Part shown: piece by piece, positions 1 to 6,063 of the stretch
How the letters are laid out: each line of letters opens with the position of its first letter
How positions within the stretch are numbered: position 1 is the stretch's first letter
Source: an uncultured Bacteroidales bacterium
GTDB taxonomy: Bacteria; Bacteroidota; Bacteroidia; Bacteroidales; Paludibacteraceae
Length of the DNA stretch: 6,324 nucleotides
Assembly: GCA_900556095.1 (NCBI GenBank)
Contig: USNU01000091.1
Coordinates: forward strand, 1-6,324
Direction of reading: 5' to 3'
The notes under the pieces: generated by a model
What the model was told of the DNA's origin: nothing
Database searches by the model: none
The model's input: only the letters and a program-made list of their open reading frames with translations
Position numbers and translations under genes: made by a program

Positions 1-1
1 A

Positions 2-541
2 TTAGATTTGAATGCGCTCTATCCCAATGGTGAATTCTCAGTTATCGGCAACTATCCGTACAACATATCGAGCCAGATATTTTTCAAAGTACTGGAATAC
101 AAAGACCGTATTCCTGTCTGCTCGGGTATGATACAAAAGGAAGTGGCGGAGCGCATTGCATCGAAACCGGGAAAGAAAGCCTACGGCATACTGAGTGTGC
201 TGCTGCAAGCATACTACGATATAGAATATCTGTTCACCGTAAACGAAAATGTATTTAACCCTCCGCCGAAAGTGAAATCGGCAGTAGTGCGCCTGACGCG
301 CAATAGGCGACAACATCTCGATTGTGATGAACGGCTCTTTAAACAGGTGGTCAAAACAAGTTTCAACCAACGTCGAAAGCAGATGCGCAATTCTCTTCAG
401 CAATTAGTGGGAAAGGGAAATCCTATTTTAGCAGAGGATATATTTACCAAGCGCCCCGAACAGTTGAGTGTAGAAGAATTTATGGAACTGACCAAGATGA
501 TAGAGACAAATGACTGCTGCCAACCTACCTCTAACTTCTAA
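2..541 (+). CDS. rsmA: Ribosomal RNA small subunit methyltransferase A (KsgA/RsmA), 5'-truncated by window edge
   Basis: This is the C-terminal part of the enzyme that uses S-adenosylmethionine to dimethylate two adjacent adenines in the 3'-terminal hairpin of 16S rRNA, a late 30S maturation step. The reading frame is open from base 2, so the gene starts left of the window. About 179 residues are visible and the family is usually about 260-270, so the N-terminal SAM-binding part is missing here. The NYPYNISS motif near the left end is the family's NxPY catalytic motif, which holds the target adenine. It is followed by a VFNPPPKVKSAVVRL segment and a C-terminal SFNQRRKQMRNSL helix, both typical of KsgA. 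The TTG at base 8 is an internal leucine codon, not the start. The next gene begins 32 bp downstream on the same strand, with no terminator visible between them, so co-transcription is likely. Identification is firm. Confidence 0.96.
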   Translation, partial: LDLNALYPNGEFSVIGNYPYNISSQIFFKVLEYKDRIPVCSGMIQKEVAERIASKPGKKAYGILSVLLQAYYDIEYLFTVNENVFNPPPKVKSAVVRLTRNRRQHLDCDERLFKQVVKTSFNQRRKQMRNSLQQLVGKGNPILAEDIFTKRPEQLSVEEFMELTKMIETNDCCQPTSNF

Positions 542-573
542 CATTTAATATCAAACCTTCTAAAAAAGTTGCT

Positions 574-1524
574 ATGTCGGAACTCAGAATATTCTATAAA
601 GACAGCGAAAAAATTAAGGTGGCAAAGACCATCACCGCGCTTAAGGAATTAGATAAAAAAGATATAATCTGGATTGACCTACTCGATGTAAGCGACAAGA
701 CAGAAGATACCCTTGAGGGGTTCTTGAAGATTGATATTCAGGAAGATGAAGAGATGGAAGAAATTGAGATGTCAAGCAGATATATCCAAACAGACGACTC
801 AATTGTAGCGAATAGTAACTTCCTGACCACGACTTTCGAGTTGGAACCGGTGAACTTCATTTTGAAAAACAGCATTCTCGTTACAACCCGCAACGTGGAT
901 TTGGAGAGTTTCAACGATACAGTGAAGAAAATGTCTGTCAATACCCGTAATTTTCCTACTGGGTATCATGTGTTGGTAGCACTGATGGAGACGCGAGTGG
1001 AAAAAGACGCTGACATGATTGAGGACACAACCGACCTTATCACCGGACTTTCCCAAGAGATTACGGCACACAACGGAAAAGTGGATGAAAATATCTTGAT
1101 TCAGATTAAGAACTTACAGGAAAAAGTAACGATTATTCGTCAGAATATAATGGACAAACAGCGCGTAATAAGCAACTTTCTCAAATGTGATTTTTTTCCA
1201 GAGGAACTGCGTCCGAGACTGACAATGATTATCAAAGATATTAACTCTCTGTTCGATTATACGCGATTTGGTTTCGATCGTTTGGACTACTTGCAAGATA
1301 CGTTTCTTGGTTTGGTAAACATCGAGCAGAACAAAATTATCAAGATTTTCACAGTGGTAAACGTGGTGTTCCTCCCGCCTACACTCATCGCCAGTATGTA
1401 TGGTATGAACTTCGACTTTATGCCAGAACTGCATTGGCAATTAGGCTATCCGTTCGCCATTGGACTAATGATTGTTTCTACATTGCTTATCCTGTTGATT
1501 TTCAAACTAAAAAAATGGATGTAA
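574..1524 (+). CDS. corA: CorA-family magnesium/divalent cation transport protein
   Basis: This 316-residue protein belongs to the CorA family, which forms pentameric inner-membrane channels for Mg2+ (sometimes Co2+ or Ni2+). Residues 1 to about 255 form the acidic, helix-rich cytoplasmic domain. It includes a strongly acidic stretch near residues 57-65 and long heptad-like helices around 140-255 that would form the stalk. Two hydrophobic segments follow, at about 256-275 and 292-312. The signature YGMNF (GMN at 277-279) sits at the end of the first, where it forms the selectivity filter. The protein ends in a basic tail, KLKKWM, as CorA proteins commonly do. The loop between the membrane segments contains MPELHW, the usual acidic periplasmic loop. 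The ATG is preceded by an AT-rich TAAAAAA leader rather than a Shine-Dalgarno site, as is normal in Bacteroidota. The gene is probably co-transcribed with rsmA. Specificity for Mg2+ is inferred from the family. Confidence 0.93.
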   Translation: MSELRIFYKDSEKIKVAKTITALKELDKKDIIWIDLLDVSDKTEDTLEGFLKIDIQEDEEMEEIEMSSRYIQTDDSIVANSNFLTTTFELEPVNFILKNSILVTTRNVDLESFNDTVKKMSVNTRNFPTGYHVLVALMETRVEKDADMIEDTTDLITGLSQEITAHNGKVDENILIQIKNLQEKVTIIRQNIMDKQRVISNFLKCDFFPEELRPRLTMIIKDINSLFDYTRFGFDRLDYLQDTFLGLVNIEQNKIIKIFTVVNVVFLPPTLIASMYGMNFDFMPELHWQLGYPFAIGLMIVSTLLILLIFKLKKWM

Positions 1525-1531
1525 CGGGTTT

Positions 1532-1568
1532 TCAACACGTTTTCAACAAAAGGTGTTGACAACGTGTT
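1532..1568 (+). repeat. Two overlapping, mutually exclusive inverted repeats just after corA
   Basis: TCAACAC (1532-1538) pairs perfectly with GTGTTGA (1553-1559), leaving a 14-nt loop. AACACGTT (1534-1541) pairs perfectly with AACGTGTT (1561-1568), leaving a 19-nt loop. Both stems use bases 1534-1538, so only one can form at a time. They begin 8 nt after the corA stop codon. No U-run follows either stem, so a simple intrinsic terminator is not supported. They may protect the 3' end of the corA mRNA or bind a protein as DNA. Confidence 0.5.
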
Positions 1569-1713
1569 TAAATAGTATGAAAGCCAACAGTTTTCAAAAC
1601 GATTGACGTTTCATTGACATTTTTCGATACTGGCAACCAACTGAAAATAAGTTTAGTATAGTGGTTTTCGACAGTTTGAACAACGTATTATTATCAAAGA
1701 ATTTTAAAAGAAA

Positions 1714-1730
1714 AAATATATAATATATTT
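1714..1730 (+). repeat. AT-only palindrome abutting the nadA start codon
   Basis: AAATATAT (1714-1721) and ATATATTT (1723-1730) are perfect inverted repeats around a single central A. The right arm ends on the base before the nadA ATG. In Bacteroidota, A/T-rich unstructured leaders replace Shine-Dalgarno sites, so this stretch doubles as the nadA translation initiation region. It could also be an easily melted DNA element. Confidence 0.45.
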
Positions 1731-2681
1731 ATGAGTAAGAACGATGGCGACGATTTGGCAAAAGTCATACGTCAATTGTGCAAAGAAAAAAATGCCATTA
1801 TTATGGCACATTACTATACACGCCCGGAGATACAGGAGGTAGCAGACTTTATTGGCGACTCGTTGGCTTTGGCGCAGAAAGCCACACAAGTGAAAGCGGA
1901 CATTATTGTGATGTGCGGTGTGCATTTTATGGGCGAGACAATGAAGATACTCTGTCCGGATAAGAAAGTACTTATTCCCGATATGGCAGCAGGCTGCAGC
2001 CTCGCAGATAGCTGCAAAGCATCCGATTTGGCATGTTTCAAAGCAGAACATCCGGGGTATATGGTTGTCAGTTATGTGAATACAAGTGCAGATGTGAAAG
2101 CACTTACCGATGTGGTGGTAACATCGTCTAATGCGAAGAAAATTGTCGATCAACTGCCTGAGAATGCGAAGATAATCTTCGGTCCGGATAAAAACCTTGG
2201 CAACTATATCAATAGTGTTACAGGGCGGGAAATGCTGCTTTGGGATGGTGCTTGCCATGTACATAGTCGCTTCTCGTTGGAAGCACTGCTGGCACTCAAA
2301 GAACAATACCCCGATACACCAGTGTTAGCACATCCCGAATGTAAGGCTGTTATTTTGTCTCAGGCGAACGTAATCGGTTCGACTAAGGCATTGCTCGACT
2401 ATAGTATAAAAAGCCCGCAAAAACGCTTTATTGTGGTTACAGAGAGCGGTATTTTGTATGAGATGCAGAAAGCATGTCCCAACAAAGAGTTTATCCCCGT
2501 TCCTCCTGAAGCGTCGGAGAGTATAGGCTGCCAGTGCAACGAGTGCGAATATATGCGTCTCAATACATTGGAAAAACTATTTGCCTGCCTGCGTGATGAG
2601 ACACCGGAAATATTGGTATCTGATGATATTGCTGCCCGTGCTGTGCTACCTATTCGCAAGATGCTTGATATGAGCAAGTAA
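1731..2681 (+). CDS. nadA: Quinolinate synthase NadA
   Basis: This enzyme condenses iminoaspartate (made by NadB) with dihydroxyacetone phosphate to give quinolinate, the precursor of the NAD pyridine ring. It acts in the cytoplasm and carries an oxygen-sensitive [4Fe-4S] cluster. The protein is 316 residues, a usual length for the compact form of the family. Visible motifs in order are MAHYYTRPE (H27, Y28), GDSLALAQ (42-49), GVHFMGETMKIL (63-74), AAGCSLADSC (first cluster cysteine, C89), SYVNTSA (114-120), WDGACHVH (second cluster cysteine, C175), HPEC (201-204), GST (216-218), and CQCNECEYM near the C-terminus, whose C272 matches the third cluster ligand. Two further cysteines (C267, C269) sit just before it. 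The three-fold pseudo-symmetric arrangement is intact, so the enzyme should be active. nadB and nadC are not in the window. The ATG follows a purely A/T leader. Identification is firm. Confidence 0.97.
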   Translation: MSKNDGDDLAKVIRQLCKEKNAIIMAHYYTRPEIQEVADFIGDSLALAQKATQVKADIIVMCGVHFMGETMKILCPDKKVLIPDMAAGCSLADSCKASDLACFKAEHPGYMVVSYVNTSADVKALTDVVVTSSNAKKIVDQLPENAKIIFGPDKNLGNYINSVTGREMLLWDGACHVHSRFSLEALLALKEQYPDTPVLAHPECKAVILSQANVIGSTKALLDYSIKSPQKRFIVVTESGILYEMQKACPNKEFIPVPPEASESIGCQCNECEYMRLNTLEKLFACLRDETPEILVSDDIAARAVLPIRKMLDMSK

Positions 2682-2704
2682 AAAATTGTATCACATAAAA
2701 TTTG

Positions 2705-2729
2705 GATTGCTTGAAAATGTAAAGCAATC
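2705..2729 (+). terminator. Probable intrinsic terminator after nadA, in the convergent gap
   Basis: GATTGCTT (2705-2712) and AAGCAATC (2722-2729) form a perfect 8-bp stem with a 9-nt loop, 23 nt after the nadA stop codon. On the plus strand a T-rich but interrupted tract (TAGTTTTGTAAATATTTT) follows. Seen from the minus strand, the sequence after the stem is CCAAATTTTA, a weaker tract. The stem is the only strong structure in the 78 bp between the convergent genes, so it probably ends nadA transcripts and may also act on those from the opposite side. The modest GC content of the stem limits confidence. Confidence 0.55.
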
Positions 2730-2759
2730 ATAGTTTTGTAAATATTTTAGCAGGTAAAA

Positions 2760-3719
2760 CTATTGTATAGTTAGTACGATAGGCAGGTGGTCGGAATAGC
2801 CTGTTTGGTAGCGGTAGCCGATGTAGGTGCGGCGGGGTTTTACATCCAAATAACGCAAATCGTCTTCCAATAGATAGGCTGCAGAATAGACTTGTATTTC
2901 AGTTGTATATAGCAAAGAATCAGATAGATAGAATTGGTCGAGAAATGACCAATATCCATGATATTTATGCGTGCCTAGCGGACTATCGGAGCATTTTGGC
3001 AGCCGCAACATCGCGTTGTGCAGGCCACGGATATTGTTTTCGGGCTTGGTATTCATATCGCCCATAATGACGATTTGTGCCTTTGGAGATGTCGCAAAGA
3101 TAGAATCAATATGTCGCTGCAAAACTGACATTGCTGCTTCGCGTTTCCATGCTGTAGTAGCCGATCCACCCAACTGCGAGGGTAAATGGCAAAGAAAGAG
3201 ATGCAGTGTATCCGTGCTGTGGTATATTCCCGATGCATAGAGTATATCTCGGGTGGTATTGCCATCAGCAAGCGGCACAAAAATAGGGTAGGCATTCAGC
3301 AAATGGAAAGTAGGTCGATAGAGCAACGCTACATCAATACCACGTTTGTCCGGACTATCGAAATGGATGTACTGATACTCAAAACGGTGTAAGACACTAC
3401 ATAAGTCATTGACACATTGTTGATTCTCTACTTCACACAAACCTACTATATCAATTCCGTCAAACTGCCCGATATTGGTGATTATTTGCGCTATATTTTG
3501 CACCTTGCGGCGATATTTGTAATATGTCCAATGATACTTTCCGTCGGGCGTAAAATCGGTGTCTGGATTGAGCGAATCGCAATCAGGATGGAAGAAATTT
3601 TCTACATTATAGGACACAATGCGAAAGATTCGATTTGGTTCATTTTCATCGGGAAAAATCACCGCATAGCCTGCCGAAAACGGCAGGCATAAACAGAGCA
3701 AAAAAAATATTCGTCGCAT
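2760..3719 (-). CDS. Exported endonuclease/exonuclease/phosphatase (EEP) family protein
   Basis: This 319-residue protein has the DNase I-like EEP fold, whose members hydrolyse phosphodiester or phosphomonoester bonds with a divalent metal. Numbered from the ATG, the motifs are SYNVENFF (N38), CEVEN (E96, E98), DKRGIDVALLYR (D129), CHLPS (H178), MGDMN (D221, N223), WSFLDQF (D261) and the C-terminal SDHLP (D310, H311). All the usual metal and catalytic residues are present. An N-terminal signal peptide (MRRIFFLLCLCLPFSAGYA, cleavage likely after residue 19) predicts export to the periplasm or beyond. The substrate (DNA, RNA, phospholipid or sugar phosphate) cannot be told from the sequence. 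An upstream in-frame TTG at 3725 would add two residues. I prefer the ATG at 3719 because its A is the last base of the sufS stop codon (TGATG), a typical translational-coupling arrangement. It is the last gene of the minus-strand block. Confidence 0.88.
   Translation of the reverse strand: MRRIFFLLCLCLPFSAGYAVIFPDENEPNRIFRIVSYNVENFFHPDCDSLNPDTDFTPDGKYHWTYYKYRRKVQNIAQIITNIGQFDGIDIVGLCEVENQQCVNDLCSVLHRFEYQYIHFDSPDKRGIDVALLYRPTFHLLNAYPIFVPLADGNTTRDILYASGIYHSTDTLHLFLCHLPSQLGGSATTAWKREAAMSVLQRHIDSIFATSPKAQIVIMGDMNTKPENNIRGLHNAMLRLPKCSDSPLGTHKYHGYWSFLDQFYLSDSLLYTTEIQVYSAAYLLEDDLRYLDVKPRRTYIGYRYQTGYSDHLPIVLTIQ
3669..3688 (-). repeat. Perfect GC-rich hairpin inside the signal-peptide codons of the EEP gene
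   Basis: GCCTGCCG and CGGCAGGC are perfect 8-bp inverted arms around a 4-base loop (TTTT on the coding strand). The hairpin lies at nucleotides 32-51 of the EEP coding sequence (codons 11-17) and just after the end of sufS. No T-run follows immediately on either strand, so it is not a standard terminator. It could protect the sufS mRNA end or modulate EEP translation, or it could be a chance result of codon choice. Confidence 0.6.
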
Positions 3720-4933
3720 CAGCAAAGCATCTTAATTGCTTTTTTGAGTGCAGTAATAAATGCATCAATGTCCGCATGGTCGTTGTACAATCCAAACGAT
3801 GCACGTACTGTTCCCGGTATATTGAGGTAATCAATAAGCGGTTCGGCACAATGATGACCGGTGCGGACCGCTACGCCCTGTCGGTCAAGGAGCGTGCCTA
3901 CATCAAACGGATGCACCAACGTATTGCCGTTATAGACATTGAATGATACAACGCCTGCTTTCGGAAGCCCCGCGGCATAAACACGCACGCCTGCTATATG
4001 TGCGAGTTGCTGCTCGGCATAGAGACTCAAATCTGCTTCATGCTGTGTGATGGTCTTCATACCGATTTGTTCTATATAAGTCAGTGCTGCCGAAAAACCG
4101 AAACTGCCGATGAAATCGGGTGTTCCTGCCTCGAACTTATAGGGAAGTTCGTTGTACGTAGTATGCTCAAAGCGTACATGCTCAATCATCTCTCCGCCGC
4201 CTTCCGCAGGGGGTAATATATTGAGCCATTGTTCCTTACCATATAGCACACCCAATCCTGTCGGACCATACATTTTATGCGCCGAACAGACAAAAAAATC
4301 GCAATCCATCGCCTGCACATCAATCGGCAGGTGCGGTGCCGATTGTGCACCGTCTATGCAAACGGGAATATGCTGTGCATGTGCCAAACGGATAATCTCC
4401 TCCACAGGATTGATGATGCCGAGTACATTGCTTACTTGTGCCACCGATACAATCCGTGTATGATCGTTCAAAAGCCCCTTAAATGCCTCTATATTGAGAG
4501 AAAGGTCATTGTTTAATGGAATTACCCGCAGTACGGCTTTTTTGCGCTCACAGAGCATTTGCCATGGTACAATGTTCGAGTGGTGCTCCAATTGGCTGAC
4601 AATAATCTCATCGCCCTCGTGTACCATCGCTTCGCCGAAACTGAATGCCAGCATATTTACCGAGTCGGTCGTTCCTTTGGTAAAGACAATCTCTTTTGCT
4701 GACCGTGCATGCAGAAAATCCGCTACGTGCTGCCGTGCGTCTTCGTGGTGCTTGGTAGCCACTTGGCTTAAGTAGTGCACCCCGCGATGGATATTCGCAT
4801 TCCAGTGTGTGTAGCCTTCTATCAGGGCATCCAATACTGCCTGCGGTTTCTGCGCAGTAGCGGCGTTGTCTAAATAAATAAGCGGTCTCCCATACACCTG
4901 CTCACCCAATATCGGAAAATCAGTACGATTCAT
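3719..4933 (-). CDS. sufS: Cysteine desulfurase SufS (group II, PLP-dependent)
   Basis: This cytoplasmic PLP enzyme removes sulfur from L-cysteine to give alanine and an enzyme-bound persulfide, which feeds Fe-S cluster assembly by the SUF system. Counting from the ATG at 4933 the protein is 404 residues, close to E. coli SufS. Visible motifs are YLDNAATAQKP near the N-terminus, the LEHHSN histidine (H119) that stacks on PLP, IDGAQSAPH (D194), the PLP-binding lysine in SAHKMYGPTG (K220), the group II active-site loop RTGHHCAEPL (persulfide cysteine C362), and TVRASFGLYN (R377). The RxGHHCA loop separates SufS from IscS/NifS-type enzymes. A TTG at 4939 would add two residues, but an in-frame TAA lies just before it, so nothing longer is possible. 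sufB, sufC, sufD and sufE/sufU are not seen here. The gene starts 53 bp after gldB and its stop codon overlaps the EEP start codon. Confidence 0.95.
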   Translation of the reverse strand: MNRTDFPILGEQVYGRPLIYLDNAATAQKPQAVLDALIEGYTHWNANIHRGVHYLSQVATKHHEDARQHVADFLHARSAKEIVFTKGTTDSVNMLAFSFGEAMVHEGDEIIVSQLEHHSNIVPWQMLCERKKAVLRVIPLNNDLSLNIEAFKGLLNDHTRIVSVAQVSNVLGIINPVEEIIRLAHAQHIPVCIDGAQSAPHLPIDVQAMDCDFFVCSAHKMYGPTGLGVLYGKEQWLNILPPAEGGGEMIEHVRFEHTTYNELPYKFEAGTPDFIGSFGFSAALTYIEQIGMKTITQHEADLSLYAEQQLAHIAGVRVYAAGLPKAGVVSFNVYNGNTLVHPFDVGTLLDRQGVAVRTGHHCAEPLIDYLNIPGTVRASFGLYNDHADIDAFITALKKAIKMLC

Positions 4934-4986
4934 ATTCAATTAACATACATTTTTTGTCAAACTTCTATCAATCTGGCGGTCTAACC

Positions 4987-5997
4987 TTACGGCTTGTAAA
5001 AACTCTCCTCGAGTATCTTCTGCGCATCGGGTTCTGCCATCAGTTGTTGTAGTGTAACATCCTGATTGTGTACCATATAACTCTCAGCAATGCGCCAGCC
5101 GATCCATGTACCAAGCCGACCGGGAGAATCCTGCGACACCTCTGCTGTAAAAGGACCTTCGTTGAGATAAGAGGTCAGCACAACGCTCTCGGTTTTGAAT
5201 AGGTCGCGCTTATCCATCATTAGGTGCCATATCGCCCGTTCGTTCTTCTCACACCACTCCCATTGCTGCTTTGTGTAGCCCATTACTTCATAGTCGGGTA
5301 GGGTAGGGAATAGTACTGACAGCAAATACATTACCTTGCCGCGGTATATCATTTGGTCAAGCAGACGGCTTTTGGTACTTGTATAAGGTAGGTTTCGGAA
5401 TAGGTACGCACTCACTACATCGGCGGGGATACACTCCTTGCGCATCGTCTGTTTCTGATAGTCGTACACTACACGATTGTAGTACTCATAATCGCTTCCG
5501 AGATACATATCCGCTCCCACGGCAATTGCGTCTTCAAGGAAATAAATTGATGCGTTAAATCCGGATATAAACAAGTATATTTCAGGCACTTGCATATCCG
5601 GATAGAGATAACTGATGCGGGTAAACGCATCGTCTAAACTATGCTGTATATCCGACACATCGGCAAATAGTTGTTTCTCGCGAAGATTGGTCTGTCGAAA
5701 GCCATAAGTTGTATCCTCCAAGAACTGCGGCAACGCCACTGCCAAATATGCAGTGTCTGTTGCGGGAATACCCAATATATCCTCTACAAACATCGGCATA
5801 AATTCTGGATAATCCATGTATAATCGCCGTATATCATGCTCTATATCATCCGTTTGCACGCCTAGCAATGCGCTGTCAAAACGCACGATTTCCACGTGTT
5901 GCGGCTTCATCTCTTTGCTGCTCGGAAAATACTGTCGCCCCTGTTGGCAACCGAAAAACAGCAATACAAAGAGTAGATAAAGGTATTTTTTTTTCAT
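4987..5997 (-). CDS. gldB: GldB-like lipoprotein
   Basis: This 336-residue protein matches the GldB family, lipoproteins first linked to gliding motility in Flavobacterium but also found in non-gliding Bacteroidota. The N-terminus MKKKYLYLLFVLLFFGC is a lipoprotein signal peptide with the lipobox FFGC (lipidated cysteine C17). It therefore predicts a membrane-anchored protein facing the periplasm or surface. Family traits I recognise are VRFDSALLG (38-46), LYMDYPEFMPMFVEDILGI (59-77), LLDQMIYRGKVMYLL (212-226) and the C-terminal SPGRLGTWIGWRIAESYM (291-308). The C-terminal part recalls DUF2268-type predicted metallopeptidases, but no HExxH motif is present, so catalysis is not supported. No other gld or spr (type IX secretion) gene is in the window. 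The ATG follows an A-rich leader. The family assignment rests on remembered motifs and is good. The cellular role is unknown. Confidence 0.85.
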   Translation of the reverse strand: MKKKYLYLLFVLLFFGCQQGRQYFPSSKEMKPQHVEIVRFDSALLGVQTDDIEHDIRRLYMDYPEFMPMFVEDILGIPATDTAYLAVALPQFLEDTTYGFRQTNLREKQLFADVSDIQHSLDDAFTRISYLYPDMQVPEIYLFISGFNASIYFLEDAIAVGADMYLGSDYEYYNRVVYDYQKQTMRKECIPADVVSAYLFRNLPYTSTKSRLLDQMIYRGKVMYLLSVLFPTLPDYEVMGYTKQQWEWCEKNERAIWHLMMDKRDLFKTESVVLTSYLNEGPFTAEVSQDSPGRLGTWIGWRIAESYMVHNQDVTLQQLMAEPDAQKILEESFYKP

Positions 5998-6002
5998 TTT
6001 TT

Positions 6003-6030
6003 TTACTTTTAGTTATGTACAGCAAAGTAA
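6003..6030 (-). promoter_or_regulatory. Possible gldB promoter -7 element within an inverted repeat
   Basis: On the minus strand TTACTTTG (6030-6023) matches the Bacteroidota -7 consensus TAnnTTTG at 7 of 8 positions, about 26 bp before the gldB ATG. No TTTG-type -33 element lies at the expected distance upstream, where an 11-bp tandem repeat is found instead. TTACTTT (6003-6009) and AAAGTAA (6024-6030) also form a 7-bp inverted repeat with a 14-nt loop. The promoter call is weak. Confidence 0.3.
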
Positions 6031-6063
6031 GGTGGATGTCGGGTGGATGTCGGGAGGATAGCA
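6031..6063. repeat. 11-bp tandem repeat upstream of gldB
   Basis: GGTGGATGTCG occurs twice in perfect tandem (6031-6041 and 6042-6052). A degenerate third unit, GGAGGATAGCA, follows at 6053-6063. The block is noticeably richer in G/C than the AT-rich flanks. An 11-bp period is about one helical turn, so the units face the same side of the DNA. It begins immediately next to the possible -7 element of gldB, where a -33 box would be expected. It could be an operator or activator site, or a slippage product. Confidence 0.55.

Larger units (their letters stand above)
1525..1730. other. Repeat-rich intergenic region between corA and nadA with DnaA-box-like nonamers
   Basis: This 206-bp gap holds no credible gene. 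It contains two identical nonamers TTTTCAACA (1529-1537 and 1540-1548) inside a 10-bp direct repeat GTTTTCAACA with an 11-bp period. Related plus-strand copies are TTTTCAAAA (1591-1599), TTTTCGATA (1621-1629) and TTTTCGACA (1665-1673). A minus-strand copy, TTGTCAACA, lies at 1554-1562. The right end (1702-1730) is almost pure A/T. Clustered TTWTNCACA-like nonamers next to an AT-rich stretch resemble a DnaA-binding region, but each differs from the classical box and no dnaA gene is nearby. The region must also carry the nadA promoter unless nadA is read through from corA. I could not find a convincing Bacteroidota promoter (TTTG, then TAnnTTTG) at normal spacing. The function is unresolved. Confidence 0.4.

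Noticed and set aside
38..403. A 121-codon minus-strand frame opposite rsmA
   Set aside because: It overlaps conserved RsmA motifs in antisense and has no family resemblance or credible initiation context.
1525..1730. A niacin or Mg2+ riboswitch upstream of nadA
   Set aside because: The gap has simple hairpins and repeats but nothing I can match to a known riboswitch core, so no named class is claimed.
1711..1735. A dif (XerCD) site suggested by the AT palindrome and the genes converging towards this part of the window
   Set aside because: The palindrome is pure A/T and lacks recognisable XerC and XerD half-sites around a 6-bp spacer. Gene orientation alone is not enough evidence.
1704..2306. 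A 200-codon open frame on the minus strand opposite nadA
   Set aside because: It lies wholly opposite a strongly conserved gene. Its product is rich in Cys, His and Ile in a way typical of antisense translation, and it shows no recognisable motif.
4152..4775. Several overlapping plus-strand frames opposite sufS
   Set aside because: They are antisense shadows of the conserved SufS PLP-site region, with cysteine-rich composition and no motifs.
4940..4986. A separate sufS promoter in the short gap after gldB
   Set aside because: No TAnnTTTG-like element with at most one mismatch was found, so read-through from gldB is the simpler reading.
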